NCBI RefSeq assembly: GCF_949987535.1
Contig: NW_026646029.1
Location: 806,001-870,000, forward strand
Reading direction: 5' to 3'
DNA from: Balaenoptera acutorostrata
Taxonomy: Eukaryota > Chordata > Mammalia > Artiodactyla > Balaenopteridae
Length of the DNA: 64,000 nucleotides
Shown in pieces: positions 1 through 10,542 of this stretch. A program made the position numbers and the translations under genes. The notes below the pieces were generated by a model, which did not search any database, had not been told where the DNA came from, and saw only the letters and a list, made by a program, of their open reading frames with translations. Within the stretch, counting starts at the first letter, position 1. Every line of letters begins with the position of its first letter.

Positions 1-388
1 AATTTCTCTCTCTTTCACTGTCTTTGTTTCACGGGTTTTGAAAAGTAATTTCTTTTTATAATGGGGTTTAGCTGCTTTTCACGGCTGTGTTTAGGGCTCT
101 TTACACCCCCTTGACTCACTTACAGAGAGGTATCAATACATAGGTTTGAAGATTCTTACTAGTCAGATATATTCTTGTGCGGTGAATAGGGGGTGTTGAG
201 GCCAGTTCACTGAGCAAGGAGTAGGTCTTGTCTACTACATATTGGGTTTATGGAACGGTATCTGAGCTAATTTGAAACCCTTGTTTTATGCATCACCCCA
301 CCTCACCTTTCCCGTTCAGCAGCCATAGTGTGTTTTCTGAACGTGTGAGTCTGTTGTGTTTTGTAATTCAGTTCAAGTGTAGCGGTTT

Positions 389-1150
389 TTACATTCCCTC
401 TATAAGTGATATCTTATGATAAGTGTCTTTTTCTGTGTGACTTATTTCACTTAGAATCGTCGTACCTAAATCCACTCATCGTGCTGCTACTAGCCTTATG
501 ACGTGGATTTCACGGCTGAGTGATATTCCATTGTACATAAGGACCACAACTTCGTTATCCACTTTTCTCTTTCCTAGGATATTTAAGGTGTAATGAAGTG
601 GGGGTTCTTGTCAACAGAGCAGCCCTAAACTTTGGGGTGCCTGTGTCTTGCTGATTTTTAGTTTTCCCAATTTATACGCCCATGAGTGGAAGTGCCCTAT
701 GCTCTCCAAGCTGTGTTTTTTAGATGTTTCAGGACACACCGTACACTTCTCCAGAGTGGCTGTTGGCAATTTACATCCCGCCCATCAGCGTAGCAAGGCT
801 CCCATTTCTCCATGGCCGGTCCTGCATTTCTGGTTTGGACACTTTTTTCCGCATGGCCCTTTTGCCCGCTGGGAAGCGAGACTTCTTTGGAGCGCTGATT
901 TGCCTTTCCAGGTGGCTTGGTTGGCCAAAAAGGGCGTATGTGTTTTTTCCTGAATATATTCAGGAAAAAACGCATACGCCCTTTTTGGCCAAGGGCATCA
1001 TTGTCCACGTTTTGCCGCTTTTCATGTGCTTTCAAGGCGATTCGAATTTACCTCCTGAAATCTGTTTCGTGCAATTATGCCTTGCTTTCAAAGCCTCTTC
1101 GTTGCCTTCCCTCAATATATTTGTGGACGAGAGTTATCATTTATAACTCT
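389..1150 (-). pseudogene. LINE-1 ORF2 C-terminal remnant (monomer 1 copy)
   Basis: The minus strand at 389-457 translates to a frame containing LSEISHTEKDTYHKISLI and ending in TAA. This closely matches the L1 ORF2 C-terminus as I recall it (LSEVSQTEKDKYHMISLI). Upstream the frame is broken: continuing in the same frame meets a TGA near 480, and the segment matching the methionine-glutamate-tyrosine-tyrosine-serine-alanine part of ORF2 (near 505-530) is in another frame. The 72-base palindrome at 921-992 interrupts the remnant as well. In intact elements this region lies beyond the endonuclease and reverse transcriptase domains, so no catalytic motif is present. It is a fossil, repeated in all monomers, with no coding capacity as L1. 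Confidence 0.8.
1130..1150. repeat. Short hairpin near the L1 5' truncation point (monomer 1 copy)
   Basis: AGAGTTAT and ATAACTCT form an 8-base perfect stem around a 5-base loop. It lies where recognisable L1 similarity fades into the non-L1 segment and is kept in nearly all monomers. Monomer 34 has a G in the stem (GAGTTGTC near 59140), and monomer 36 reads ATCACTCTGC. Function unknown. Confidence 0.6.
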
Positions 1151-1760
1151 GCAGGTTTGTGAATTGCAGTGCCCCTGAGCTCCATTTTTCCAGTCGCTTT
1201 TCTGGGAGCTGGCCGCAAAACTGCAGGATTGCTTCAGGCCCTCTTCTGGTTCTGGGGGGCAGGCTGAGCTTGTGGTTAATTCTTCTTCCTGATGGGAAAA
1301 TAGAGTGACCTATGCCTGCCCCAACCCCTAGGGCTAGTCTCTCATTGGTTCCCCGTCTTCCCGTTCATCCTCAGGACAAATTGCAACCTGTACGGAACAG
1401 GAGGTTAAAGGTGCTGATTCTCCAAGGAGGGAGATGGCTAGTAAAGCGGCTGGAATGGCGAACCCGAGCACAAGGAGTTGAGAAATGAGGTGCGTTTTAG
1501 AAACCTTTCCCGATCACACGGTGTACCATCTTCTGGGTTTCTCATGCATGTTTTCGACGTAGGAAGATGCCCTTGAACCTGGAGATTTGGGACCCATGGG
1601 ATGGGTACCATGCAGTATTACTTTAAAGGGTCTGCGTTGGCTCACGCAACCTCACCAAAACTCTCAGCCCCAAGAGTGTCCACCCTTATGTCTCAATCAG
1701 CTGTGGGTCTAGATATGGTCAATCCAGGTTGCATCACAGCCCCTGAACGAATTTTGTAAG
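1151..1760. other. Non-L1 part of the monomer, origin not recognised (monomer 1 copy)
   Basis: About 610 bases, plus the first 50 of the next monomer, that I cannot assign to L1, a SINE or a coding sequence. It is the most GC-rich part of the monomer. Landmarks are CTGCAGG at its left end, CCCTGAGCTCC, a G-run TTCTGGGGGG near 1250, GGGACCCATGGGATGGGTAC with a KpnI site, and TCTAGATATGGTC near 1708. It contains no long open frame kept in all copies. It could be host sequence flanking the founding L1 insertion, or an old LTR fragment; nothing decides between these by eye. Confidence 0.6.
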
Positions 1761-3520
1761 AATTTCTCTCTCTTTCACTGTCTTTGTTTCATGGGTTTTG
1801 AAAAGTAATTTCTTTTTATAATGGGGTTTAGCTGCTTTTCACGGCTGTGTTTATGCCGCTTTACACCCCCTTGACTCACTTACAGAGAGATATCAATACA
1901 TACGTTTGAAGATTCTTACTAGTCAGATATATTCTTGTGCCGTGAATAGGGGGTGTTGAGGCCAGTTCACTGAGCAAGGAGTAGGTCTTGTCTACTACAT
2001 ATTGGGTTTATGGAACGGTATCTGAGCTAATTTGAAACCCTTGTTTTATGCATCACCCCACCTCACCTTTCCCGTTCAGCAGCCATAGTGTGTTTTCTGA
2101 ACGTGTGACTCTGTTCTGTTTTGTAATTCAGTTCAAGTGTAGCGGTTTTTACATTCCCTCTATAAGTGATATCTTATGATAAGTGTCTTTTTCTGTGTGA
2201 CTTATTTCACTTAGAATCGTCGTACCTAAATCCACTCATCGTGCTGCTACTAGCCTTATGACGTGGATTTCACGGCTGAGTGATATTCCATTGTACATGA
2301 GGACCACAACTTCGTTATCCACTTTTCTCTTTCCTAGGATATTTAAGGTGTAATGAAGTGGGGGTTCTTGTCAACAGAGCAGCCCTAAACTTTGGGGTGC
2401 CTGTGTCTTGCTGATTTTTAGTTTTCCCAATTTATACGCCCATGAGTGGAAGTGCCCTATGCTCTCCAAGCTGTGTTTTTTAGATGTTTCAGGACACACC
2501 GTACACTTCTCCAGAGTGGCTGTTGGCAATTTACATCCCGCCCATCAGCGTAGCAAGGCTCCCATTTCTCCATGGCCGGTCCTGCATTTCTGGTTTGGAC
2601 ACTTTTTTCCTCATGGCCCTTTTGCCCGCTGGGAAGCGAGACTTCTTTGGAGCGCTGATTTGCCTTTCCAGGTGGCTTGGTTGGCCAAAAAGGGCGTATG
2701 CGTTTTTTCCTGAATATATTCAGGAAAAAACGCATACGCCCTTTTTGGCCAAGGGCATCATTGTCCACGTTTTGCCGCTTTTCATGTGCTTTCAAGGCGA
2801 TTCGAATCTACCTCCTGAAATCTGTTTCGTGCAGTTCTGCCTTGCTTTCAAAGCCTCTTCGTTGCCTTCCCTCAATATATTTGTGGACGAGAGTTATCAT
2901 TTATAACTCTGCAGGTTTGTGAATTGCAGTGCCCCTGAGCTCCATTTTTCCAGTCGCTTTTTTGGGAGCTGGCCGCGAAAGTGCAGGATTGCTTCAGGCC
3001 CTCTTCTGGTTCTGGGGGGCAGGCTGAGCTTGTGGTTAATTCTTCTTCCTGATGGGAAAATAGAGTGACCTGTGCCTGTCCCAACCCCTAGGGCTAGTCT
3101 CTCATTGGTTCCCCGTCTTCCCGTTCATCCTCAGGACAAATTGCACCCTGTACGGAACAGGAGGTTAAAGGTGCTGATTCTCCAAGGAGGGAGATGGCTA
3201 GTAAAGCGGCTGGAATGGCGAACCCGAGCACAAGGAGTTGAGAAATGAGGTGCGTTTTAGAAACCTTTCCCGATCACACGGTGTACCATCTTCTGGGTTT
3301 CTCATGCATGTTTTCGACGTAGGAAGATGCCCTTGAACCTGGAGATTTGGGACCCATGGGATGGGTACCATGCAGTATTACTTTAAAGGGTCTGCGTTGG
3401 CTCACGCAACCTCACCAAACCTCTCAGCCCCAAGAGTGTCCACCCTTATGTCTCAATCAGCTGTGGGTCTAGATATGGTCAATCCAGGTTGCATCACAGC
3501 CCCTGAACGAATTTTGTAAG
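1761..3520 (+). repeat. Monomer 2, class L, 1760 bases
   Basis: Perfect palindrome at 2681-2752. It shares rare variants with monomer 11 only: TTTCATGGGTT near 1790, TGTGCCGTGAAT near 1940, GGCCGCGAAAG near 2972 and TTGCACCCTG near 3141. These mark a duplication at a distance of 15803 bases. Confidence 0.9.
2681..2752. mobile_element. 72-base perfect palindrome, probable mariner-derived MITE nested in L1 (reference copy)
   Basis: Two 36-base arms with no spacer are exact reverse complements: outer arm TTGGCCAAAAAGGGCGTATG, centre CCTGAATATATTCAGG. The bases just outside (G at both 2680 and 2753) do not pair, so the symmetry ends sharply. The L1 similarity on either side (GATTTGCCTTTCCAGG before, GGGCATCATTG after) continues across it, so the palindrome is extra to L1. 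Its outer GGTTGGCCAAAAAG, the run of T then CC, and near-total self-complementarity resemble the palindromic mariner MITEs of ruminants and, more distantly, human MADE1, as I remember them. Structure is direct; the transposon identity is inference. The same element is at monomer offset 921 (912 in the 1751-base type) in all 36 monomers. Confidence 0.8.
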
Positions 3521-5271
3521 AATTTCTCTCTCTTTCACTGTCTTTGTTTCACGGGTTTTGAAAAGTAATTTCTTTTTATAATGGGGTTTAGCTGCTTTTC
3601 ACGGCTGTGTTTATGCCGCTTTACACCCCCTTGACTCACTTACAGAGAGATATCAATACATACGTTTGAAGATTCTTACTAGTCAGATATATTCTTGTGC
3701 GGTGAATAGGGGGTGTTGAGGCCAGTTCACTGAGCAAGGAGTAGGTCTTGTCTACTACATATTGGGTTTATGGAACGGTATCTGAGCTAATTTGAAACCC
3801 TTGTTTTATGCATCACCCCACCTCACCTTTCCCGTTCAGCAGCCATAGTGTGTTTTCTGAACGTGTGACTCTGTTCTGTTTTGTAATTCAGTTCAAGTGT
3901 AGCGGTTTTTACATTCCCTCTATAAGTGATATCTTATGATAAGTGTCTTTTTCTGTGTGAATTAGAATCGTCTTACCTAAATCCACTCATCGTACTGCTA
4001 CTAGCCTTATGACGTGGATTTCATGGCTGAGTGATATTGCATTCTACATGAGGACCACAACTTCGTTATCCACTTTTCTCTTTCCTAGGATATTTAAGGT
4101 GTAATGAAGTGGGGGTTCTTGTCAACAGAGCAGCCCTAAACTTTGGGGTGCCTGTGTCTTGCTGATATTTAGTTTTCCCAATTTATACGCCCATGAGTGG
4201 AAGTGCCCTATGCTCTCCAAGCTGTGTTTTTTAGATGTTTCAGGACACACCGTACACTTCTCCAGAGTGGCTGTTGGCAATTTACATCCCGCCCATCAGC
4301 GTAGCAAGGCTCCCATTTCTCCATGGCCGGTCCTGCATTTGTGGTTTGGACACTTTTTTCCGCATGGCCCTTTTGCCCGCTGGGAAGCGAGACTTCTTTG
4401 GAGCGCTGATTTGCCTTTCCAGGTTGCTTGGTTGGCCAAAAAGGGCGTATGCGTTTTTTCCTGAATATATTCAGGAAAAAACGCATACGCCCTTTTTGGC
4501 CAAGGGCATCATTGTTCACGTTTTGCCGCTTTTCATGTGCTTTCAAGGTGTTTCGAATCTACCTCCTGAAATCTGTTTCCTGCAATTCTGCCTTGCTTTC
4601 AAAGCCTCTTCGTTGCCTTCCCTCAATATATTTGTGGACGAGAGTTATCATTTATAACTCTGCAGGTTTGTGAATTGCAGTGCCCCTGAGCTCCATTTTT
4701 CCAGTCACTTTTTTGGGAGCTGGCCGCAAAAGTGCAGGATTGCTTCAGGCCCTCTTCTGGTTCTGGGGGGCAGGCTGAGCTTGTGGTTAATTCTTCTTCC
4801 TGATGGGAAAATAGAGTGACCTGTGCCTGTCCCAACCCCTAGAGCTAGTCTCTCATTGGTTCCCCGTCTTCCCGTTCATCGTCAGGACAAATTGCAACCT
4901 GTATGGAACAGGAGGTTAAAGGTGCGGATTCTCCAAGGAGGGAGATGGCTATTAAAGCGGCTGGAATGGCGAACCCGAGCACAAGGAGATGAGAAATGAG
5001 GTGCGTTTTAGAAACCTTTCCCGATCACACGGTCTACCATCTTCTGGGTTTCTCATGCATGTTTTCGACGTAGGAAGATGCCCTTGAACCTGGAGATTTG
5101 GGACCCATGGGATGGGTACCATGCAGTATTACTTTCAAGGGTCTGCGTTGGCTCACGCAACCTCACCAAACCTCTCAGCCACAGGAGTGTCCACCCTTAT
5201 GTCTCAATCAGCTGTGGGTCTAGATATGGTCAATCCAGGTTGCATCACAGCCCCTGAACGAATTTTGTAAG
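3521..5271 (+). repeat. Monomer 3, L-to-B chimera, 1751 bases
   Basis: The first 430 bases follow class L (CTGTTCTGTTTTGTAATTCAG). From about 3958 on it follows class B, including the 9-base deletion. The junction reads GTGTGAATTAGAATC, with A where other B copies have C. Perfect palindrome at 4432-4503. Confidence 0.88.
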
Positions 5272-7022
5272 AATTTCTCTCTCTTTCACTGTCTTTGTTT
5301 CACGGGTTTTGAAAAGTAATTTCTTTTTATAATGGGGTTTAGCTGCTTTTCACGGCTGTGTTTAGGCCTCTTTACACCCCCTTGACTCACTTACAGAGAG
5401 ATATCAATACATAGGTTTGAAGATTCTTACTAGTCAGATATATTCTTGTGCGGTGAATAGGGGGTGTTGAGGCCAGTTCACTGAGCAAGGAGTAGGTCTT
5501 GTCTACTACATATTGGGTTTATGGAACGGTATCTGAGCTAATTTGAAACCCTTGTTTTATGCATCACCCCACCACCCCTGTCCCGTTCAGCAGCCATAGT
5601 GTGTTTTCTGAACGTGTGATTCTGTTCTGTTTCGTAATTCACTTCAAGTATAGCGGTTTTTACATTCCCTCTATAAGTGATATCTTATGATAAGTGTCTT
5701 TTTCTGTGTGACTTAGAATCTTCGTACCTAAATCCACTCATCGTACTGCTACTAGCCTTATGACGTGGATTTCATGGCTGAGTGATATTGCATTCTACAT
5801 GAGAACCACAACTTCGTTATCCACTTTTCTCTTTCCTAGGATATTTAAGGTGTAATGAAGTGGGGGTTCTTGTCAACAGAGCAGCCCTAAACTTTGGGGT
5901 GCCTGTGTCTTGCTGATTTTTAGTTTTCCCAATTTATACGCCCATGAGTGGAAGTGCCCTATGCTCTCCAAGCTGTGTTTTTTAGATGTTTCAGGACACA
6001 CCGTACACTTCTCCAGAGTGGCTGTTGGCAATTTACATCCCGCCCATCAGCGTAGCAAGGCTCCCATTTCTCCATGGCCGGTCCTGCATTTGTGGTTTGG
6101 ACACTTTTTTCCGCATGGCCCTTTTGCCCGCTGGGAAGCGAGACTTCTTTGGAGCGCTGATTTGCCTTTCCAGGTTGCTTGGTTGGCCAAAAAGGGCGTA
6201 TGCGTTTTTTCCTGAATATATTCAGGAAAAAACGCATACGCCCTTTTTGGCCAAGGGCATCATTGTTCACGTTTTGCCGCTTTTCATGTGCTTTCAAGGT
6301 GTTTCGAATCTACCTCCTGAAATCGGTTTCCTGCAATTCTGCCTTGCTTTCAAAGCCTCTTCGTTGCCTTCCCTCAATATATTTGTGGACGAGAGTTATC
6401 ATTTATAACTCTGCAGGTTTGTGAATTGCAGTGCCCCTGAGCTCCATTTTTCCAGTCGCTTTTTTGGGAGCTGGCCGCAAAAGTGCAGGATTGCTTCAGG
6501 CCCTCTTCTGGTTCTGGGGGTCAGGCTGAGCTTGTGGTTAATTCTTCTTCCTGATGGGAAAATAGAGTGACCTATGCCTGTCCCAACCCCTAGAGCTAGT
6601 CTCTCATTGGTTCCCCCTCTTCCCGTTCATCGTCAGGACAAATTGCAACCTGTACGGAACAGGAGGTTAAAGGTGCTGATTCTCCAAGGAGGGAGATGGC
6701 TAGTAAAGCGGCTGGAATGGCGAACCCGAGCACAAGGAGATGAGAAATGAGGTGCGTTTTAGAAACCTTTCCCGATCACACGGTGTACCATCTTCTGGGT
6801 TTCTCATGCATGTTTTCGACGTAGGAAGATGCCCTTGAACCTGGAGATTTGGGACCCATGGGATGGGTACCATGCAGTATTACTTTAAAGGGTCTGCGTT
6901 GGCTCACGCAACCTCACCAAACCTCTCAGCCCCAAGAGTGTCCACCCTTATGTCTCAATCAGCTGTGGGTCTAGATATGGTCAATCCAGGTTGCATCACA
7001 GCCCCTGAACGAATTTTGTAAG
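5272..7022 (+). repeat. Monomer 4, class B, 1751 bases
   Basis: It carries the 9-base deletion (GTGTGACTTAGAATC near 5706) and GAAATCGGTTTCC near 6320, which only monomers 8 and 9 share. Perfect palindrome at 6183-6254. TCACCCCACCACCCCTG near 5565 is private. Confidence 0.9.
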
Positions 7023-8782
7023 AAATTCTCTCTCTTTCACTGTCTTTGTTTCACGGGTTTTGAAAAGTAATTTCTTTTTATAATGGGGTTTAGCTGCTTT
7101 TCACGGCTGTGTTTAGGGCTCTTTACACCCCCTTGACTCACTTACAGAGAGGTATCAATACATAGGTTTGAAGATTCTTACTAGTCAGATATATTCTTGT
7201 GCGGTGAATAGGGGGTGTTGAGGCCAGTTCACTGAGCAAGGAGTAGGTCTTGTCTACTACATATTGGGTTTATGGAACGGTATCTGAGCTAATTTGAAAC
7301 CCTTGTTTTAGGCATCACCCCACCTCACCTTTGCCGTTCAGCAGCCATAGTGTGTTTTCTGAACGTGTGAGTCTGTTGTGTTTTGTAATTCAGTTCAAGT
7401 GTAGCGGTTTTTACATTCCCTCTATAAGTGATATCTTATGATAAGTGTCTTTTTCTGTGTGACTTATTTCACTTAGAATCGTCGTACCTAAATCCACTCA
7501 TCGTGCTGCTACTAGCCTTATGACGTGGATTTCACGGCTGAGTGATATTCCATTGTACATAAGGACCACAACTTCGTTATCCACTTTTCTCTTTCCTAGG
7601 ATATTTAAGGTGTAATGAAGTGGGGGTTCTTGTCAACAGAGCAGCCCTAAACTTTGGGGTGCCTGTGTCTTGCTGATTTTTAGTTTTCCCAATTTATACG
7701 CCCATGAGTGGAAGTGCCCTATGCTCTCCAAGCTGTGTTTTTTAGATGTTTCAGGACACACCGTACACTTCTCCAGAGTGGCTGTTGGCAATTTACATCC
7801 CGCCCATCAGCGTAGCAAGGCTCCCATTTCTCCATGGCCGGTCCTGCATTTCTGGTTTGGACACTTTTTTCCGCATGGCCCTTTTGCCCGCTGGGAAGCG
7901 AGACTTCTTTGGAGCGCTGATTTGCCTTTCCAGGTGGCTTGGTTGGCCAAAAAGGGCGTATGTGTTTTTTCCTGAATATATTCAGGAAAAAACGCATACG
8001 CCCTTTTTGGCCAAGGGCATCATTGTCCACGTTTTGCCGCTTTTCATGTGCTTTCAAGGCGATTCGAATTTACCTCCTGAAATCTGTTTCGTGCAATTAT
8101 GCCTTGCTTTCAAAGCCTCTTCGTTGCCTTCCCTCAATATATTTGTGGACGAGAGTTATCATTTATAACTCTGCAGGTTTGTGAATTGCAGTGCCCCTGA
8201 GCTCCATTTTTCCAGTCGCTTTTCTGGGAGCTGGCCGCAAAACTGCAGGATTGCTTCAGGCCCTCTTCTGGTTCTGGGGGGCAGGCTGAGCTTGTGGTTA
8301 ATTCTTCTTCCTGATGGGAAAATAGAGTGACCTATGCCTGCCCCAACCCCTAGAGCTAGTCTCTCATTGGTTCCCCCTCTTCCCGTTCATCCTCAGGACA
8401 AATTGCAACCTGTACGGAACAGGAGGTTAAAGGTGCTGATTCTCCAAGGAGGGAGATGGCTAGTAAAGCGGCTGGAATGGCGAACCCGAGCACAAGGAGA
8501 TGAGAAATGAGGTGCGTTTTTGAAACCTTTCCCGATCACACGGTGTACCATCTTCTGGGTTTCTCATGCATGTTTTCGACGTAGGAAGATGCCCTTGAAC
8601 CTGGAGATTTGGGACCCATGGGATGGGTACCATGCAGTATTACTTTAAAGGGTCTGCGTTGGCTCACGCAACCTCACCAAACCTCTCAGCCCCAAGAGTG
8701 TCCACCCTTATGTCTCAATCAGCTGTGGGTCTAGATATGGTCAATCCAGGTTGCATCACAGCCCCTGAACGAATTTTGTAAG
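7023..8782 (+). repeat. Monomer 5, class V with an L'-like tail, 1760 bases
   Basis: Its opening differs (AAATTCTCTC). The palindrome at 7943-8014 has the same single GTATGTG mismatch as monomers 1 and 10. After about 8350 it carries L' variants (CCTAGAGCTAG, TTTTTGAAACC), so its tail is not that of monomer 1. Confidence 0.88.
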
Positions 8783-10542
8783 AATTTCTCTCTCTTTCAC
8801 TGTCTTTGTTTCACGGGTTTTGAAAAGTAATTTCTTTTTATAATGGGGTTTAGCTGCTTTTCACGGCTGTGTTTATGCCGCTTTACACCCCCTTGACTCA
8901 CTTACAGAGAGATATCAATACATACGTTTGAAGATTCTTACTAGTCAGATATATTCTTGTGCGGTGAATAGGGGGTGTTGAGGCCAGTTCACTGAGCAAG
9001 GAGTAGGTCTTGTCTACTACATATTGGGTTTATGGAACGGTATCTGAGCTAATTTGAAACCCTTGTTTTATGCATCACCCCACCTCACCTTTCCCGTTCA
9101 GCAGCCATAGTGTGTTTTCTGAACGTGTGACTCTGTTCTGTTTTGTAATTCAGTTCAAGTGTAGCGGTTTTTACATTCCCTCTATAAGTGATATCTTATG
9201 ATAAGTGTCTTTTTCTGTGTGACTTATTTCACTTAGAATCGTCGTACCTAAATCCACTCATCGTGCTGCTACTAGCCTTATGACGTGGATTTCACGGCTG
9301 AGTGATATTCCATTGTACATGAGGACCACAACTTCGTTATCCACTTTTCTCTTTCCTAGGATATTTAAGGTGTAATGAAGTGGGGGTTCTTGTCAACAGA
9401 GCAGCCCTAAACTTTGGGGTGCCTGTGTCTTGCTGATTTTTAGTTTTCCCAATTTATACGCCCATGAGTGGAAGTGCCCTATGCTCTCCAAGCTGTGTTT
9501 TTTAGATGTTTCAGGACACACCGTACACTTCTCCAGAGTGGCTGTTGGCAATTTACATCCCGCCCATCAGCGTAGCAAGGCTCCCATTTCTCCATGGCCG
9601 GTCCTGCATTTCTGGTTTGGACACTTTTTTCCTCATGGCCCTTTTGCCCGCTGGGAAGCGAGACTTCTTTGGAGCGCTGATTTGCCTTTCCAGGTGGCTT
9701 GGTTGGCCAAAAAGGGCGTATGCGTTTTTTCCTGAATATATTCAGGAAAAAACGCATACGCCCTTTTTGGCCAAGGGCATCATTGTCCACGTTTTGCCGC
9801 TTTTCATGTGCTTTCAAGGCGATTCGAATCTACCTCCTGAAATCTGTTTCGTGCAGTTCTGCCTTGCTTTCAAAGCCTCTTCGTTGCCTTCCCTCAATAT
9901 ATTTGTGGACGAGAGTTATCATTTATAACTCTGCAGGTTTGTGAATTGCCGTGCCCCTGAGCTCCATTTTTCCAGTCGCTTTTTTGGGAGCTGGCCGCAA
10001 AAGTGCAGGATTGCTTCAGGCACTCTTCTGGTTCTGGGGGGCAGGCTGAGCTTGTGGTTAATTCTTCTTCCTGATGGGAAAATAGAGTGACCTGTGCCTG
10101 CCCCAACCCCTAGAGCTAGTCTCTCATTGGTTCCCCCTCTTCCCGTTCATCCTCAGGACAAATTGCAACCTGTACGGAACAGGAGGTTAAAGGTGCTGAT
10201 TCTCCAAGGAGGGAGATGGCTAGTAAAGGGGCTGGAATGGCGAACCCGAGCACAAGGAGATGAGAAATGAGGTGCGTTTTTGAAACCTTTCCCGATCACA
10301 CGGTGTACCATCTTCTGGGTTTCTCATGCATGTTTTCGATGTAGGAAGATGCACTTGAACCTGGAGATTTGGGACCCATGGGATGGGTACCATGCAGTAT
10401 TACTTTAAAGGGTCTGCGTTGGCTGACGCAACCTCACCAAACCTCTCAGCCCCAAGAGTGTCCACCCTTATGTCTCAATCAGCTGTGGGTCTAGATATGG
10501 TCAATCCTGGTTGCATCACAGCCCCTGAACGAATTTTGTAAG
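8783..10542 (+). repeat. Monomer 6, class L', 1760 bases
   Basis: Perfect palindrome at 9703-9774. L' marks are GGCACTCTTCTGG near 10019, TTTTTGAAACC near 10277 and TCGATGTAGG near 10336. Private changes include TAAAGGGGCTGG and GGCTGACGCAACC. Confidence 0.9.

Larger units (their letters stand above)
50..1150 (-). mobile_element. Decayed 5'-truncated LINE-1 3' end forming about 60% of the monomer (monomer 1 shown)
   Basis: Read on the minus strand, this stretch follows the 3' end of mammalian L1, of the kind seen in artiodactyls and whales, in the correct order. Near 1010-1040 is TTTTCATGTGCTTTC. Next is GGCTGTTGGCAATTTACAT near 760 (L1 antisense: GGCTGTACCAATTTACAT). Then GGCTGAGTGATATTCCATTG near 505, GTGTGACTTATTTCACTTAG near 435, and GAGTAGGTCTTGTCTACTAC in the 3' UTR near 220. 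The TTTCTTTTTATA at 50-61 is where the poly-A side of the element would be. The 5' limit near 1150 is soft. The same element sits at the same offset in every monomer, so the L1 insertion predates amplification. It cannot move: it lacks ORF1 and nearly all of ORF2. Confidence 0.85.
1..1760 (+). repeat. Monomer 1, class V, 1760 bases
   Basis: The palindrome at 921-992 has one mismatch: T at 941 where the right arm needs C. Class V marks are GCAATTATGCC and TTTTCTGGGAGC plus GCAAAACTGCAGG near 1200. Nearly identical to monomer 10; monomer 5 is the third V copy. Confidence 0.9.

Noticed and set aside
1..25. TCTCTCTCTTTC as a microsatellite or promoter initiator
   Set aside because: Only about 12 bases of pyrimidine repeat, not variable in number between monomers, and no promoter context.
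648..953. Open frames of about 60-145 codons on both strands, repeating in each monomer (e.g. 648-953 and 724-1146 plus, 697-1035 minus)
   Set aside because: They overlap one another on both strands, many lack an ATG start, and they lie in fossil L1 antisense sequence and the palindrome. The minus-strand one is lost or altered in monomers 24, 28, 30 and 32. No domain or conserved protein pattern is visible.
921..992. Palindrome with T-runs as a bacterial-type terminator or attachment site
   Set aside because: The sequence is mammalian satellite with L1. There is no gene upstream and no loop, and the same element recurs at fixed phase in all monomers.
1105..1122. CENP-B box-like CTTCGTTG in each monomer
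   Set aside because: The start fits, but the required A and CGGG at the end are absent (it continues CCTTCCCTC). No full box was found on either strand, so centromere function cannot be argued from this motif.
389..1150. A functional LINE-1
   Set aside because: Only the 3' end is present, the ORF2 frame is broken, and the palindrome interrupts it. No endonuclease or reverse transcriptase motif exists in the window.
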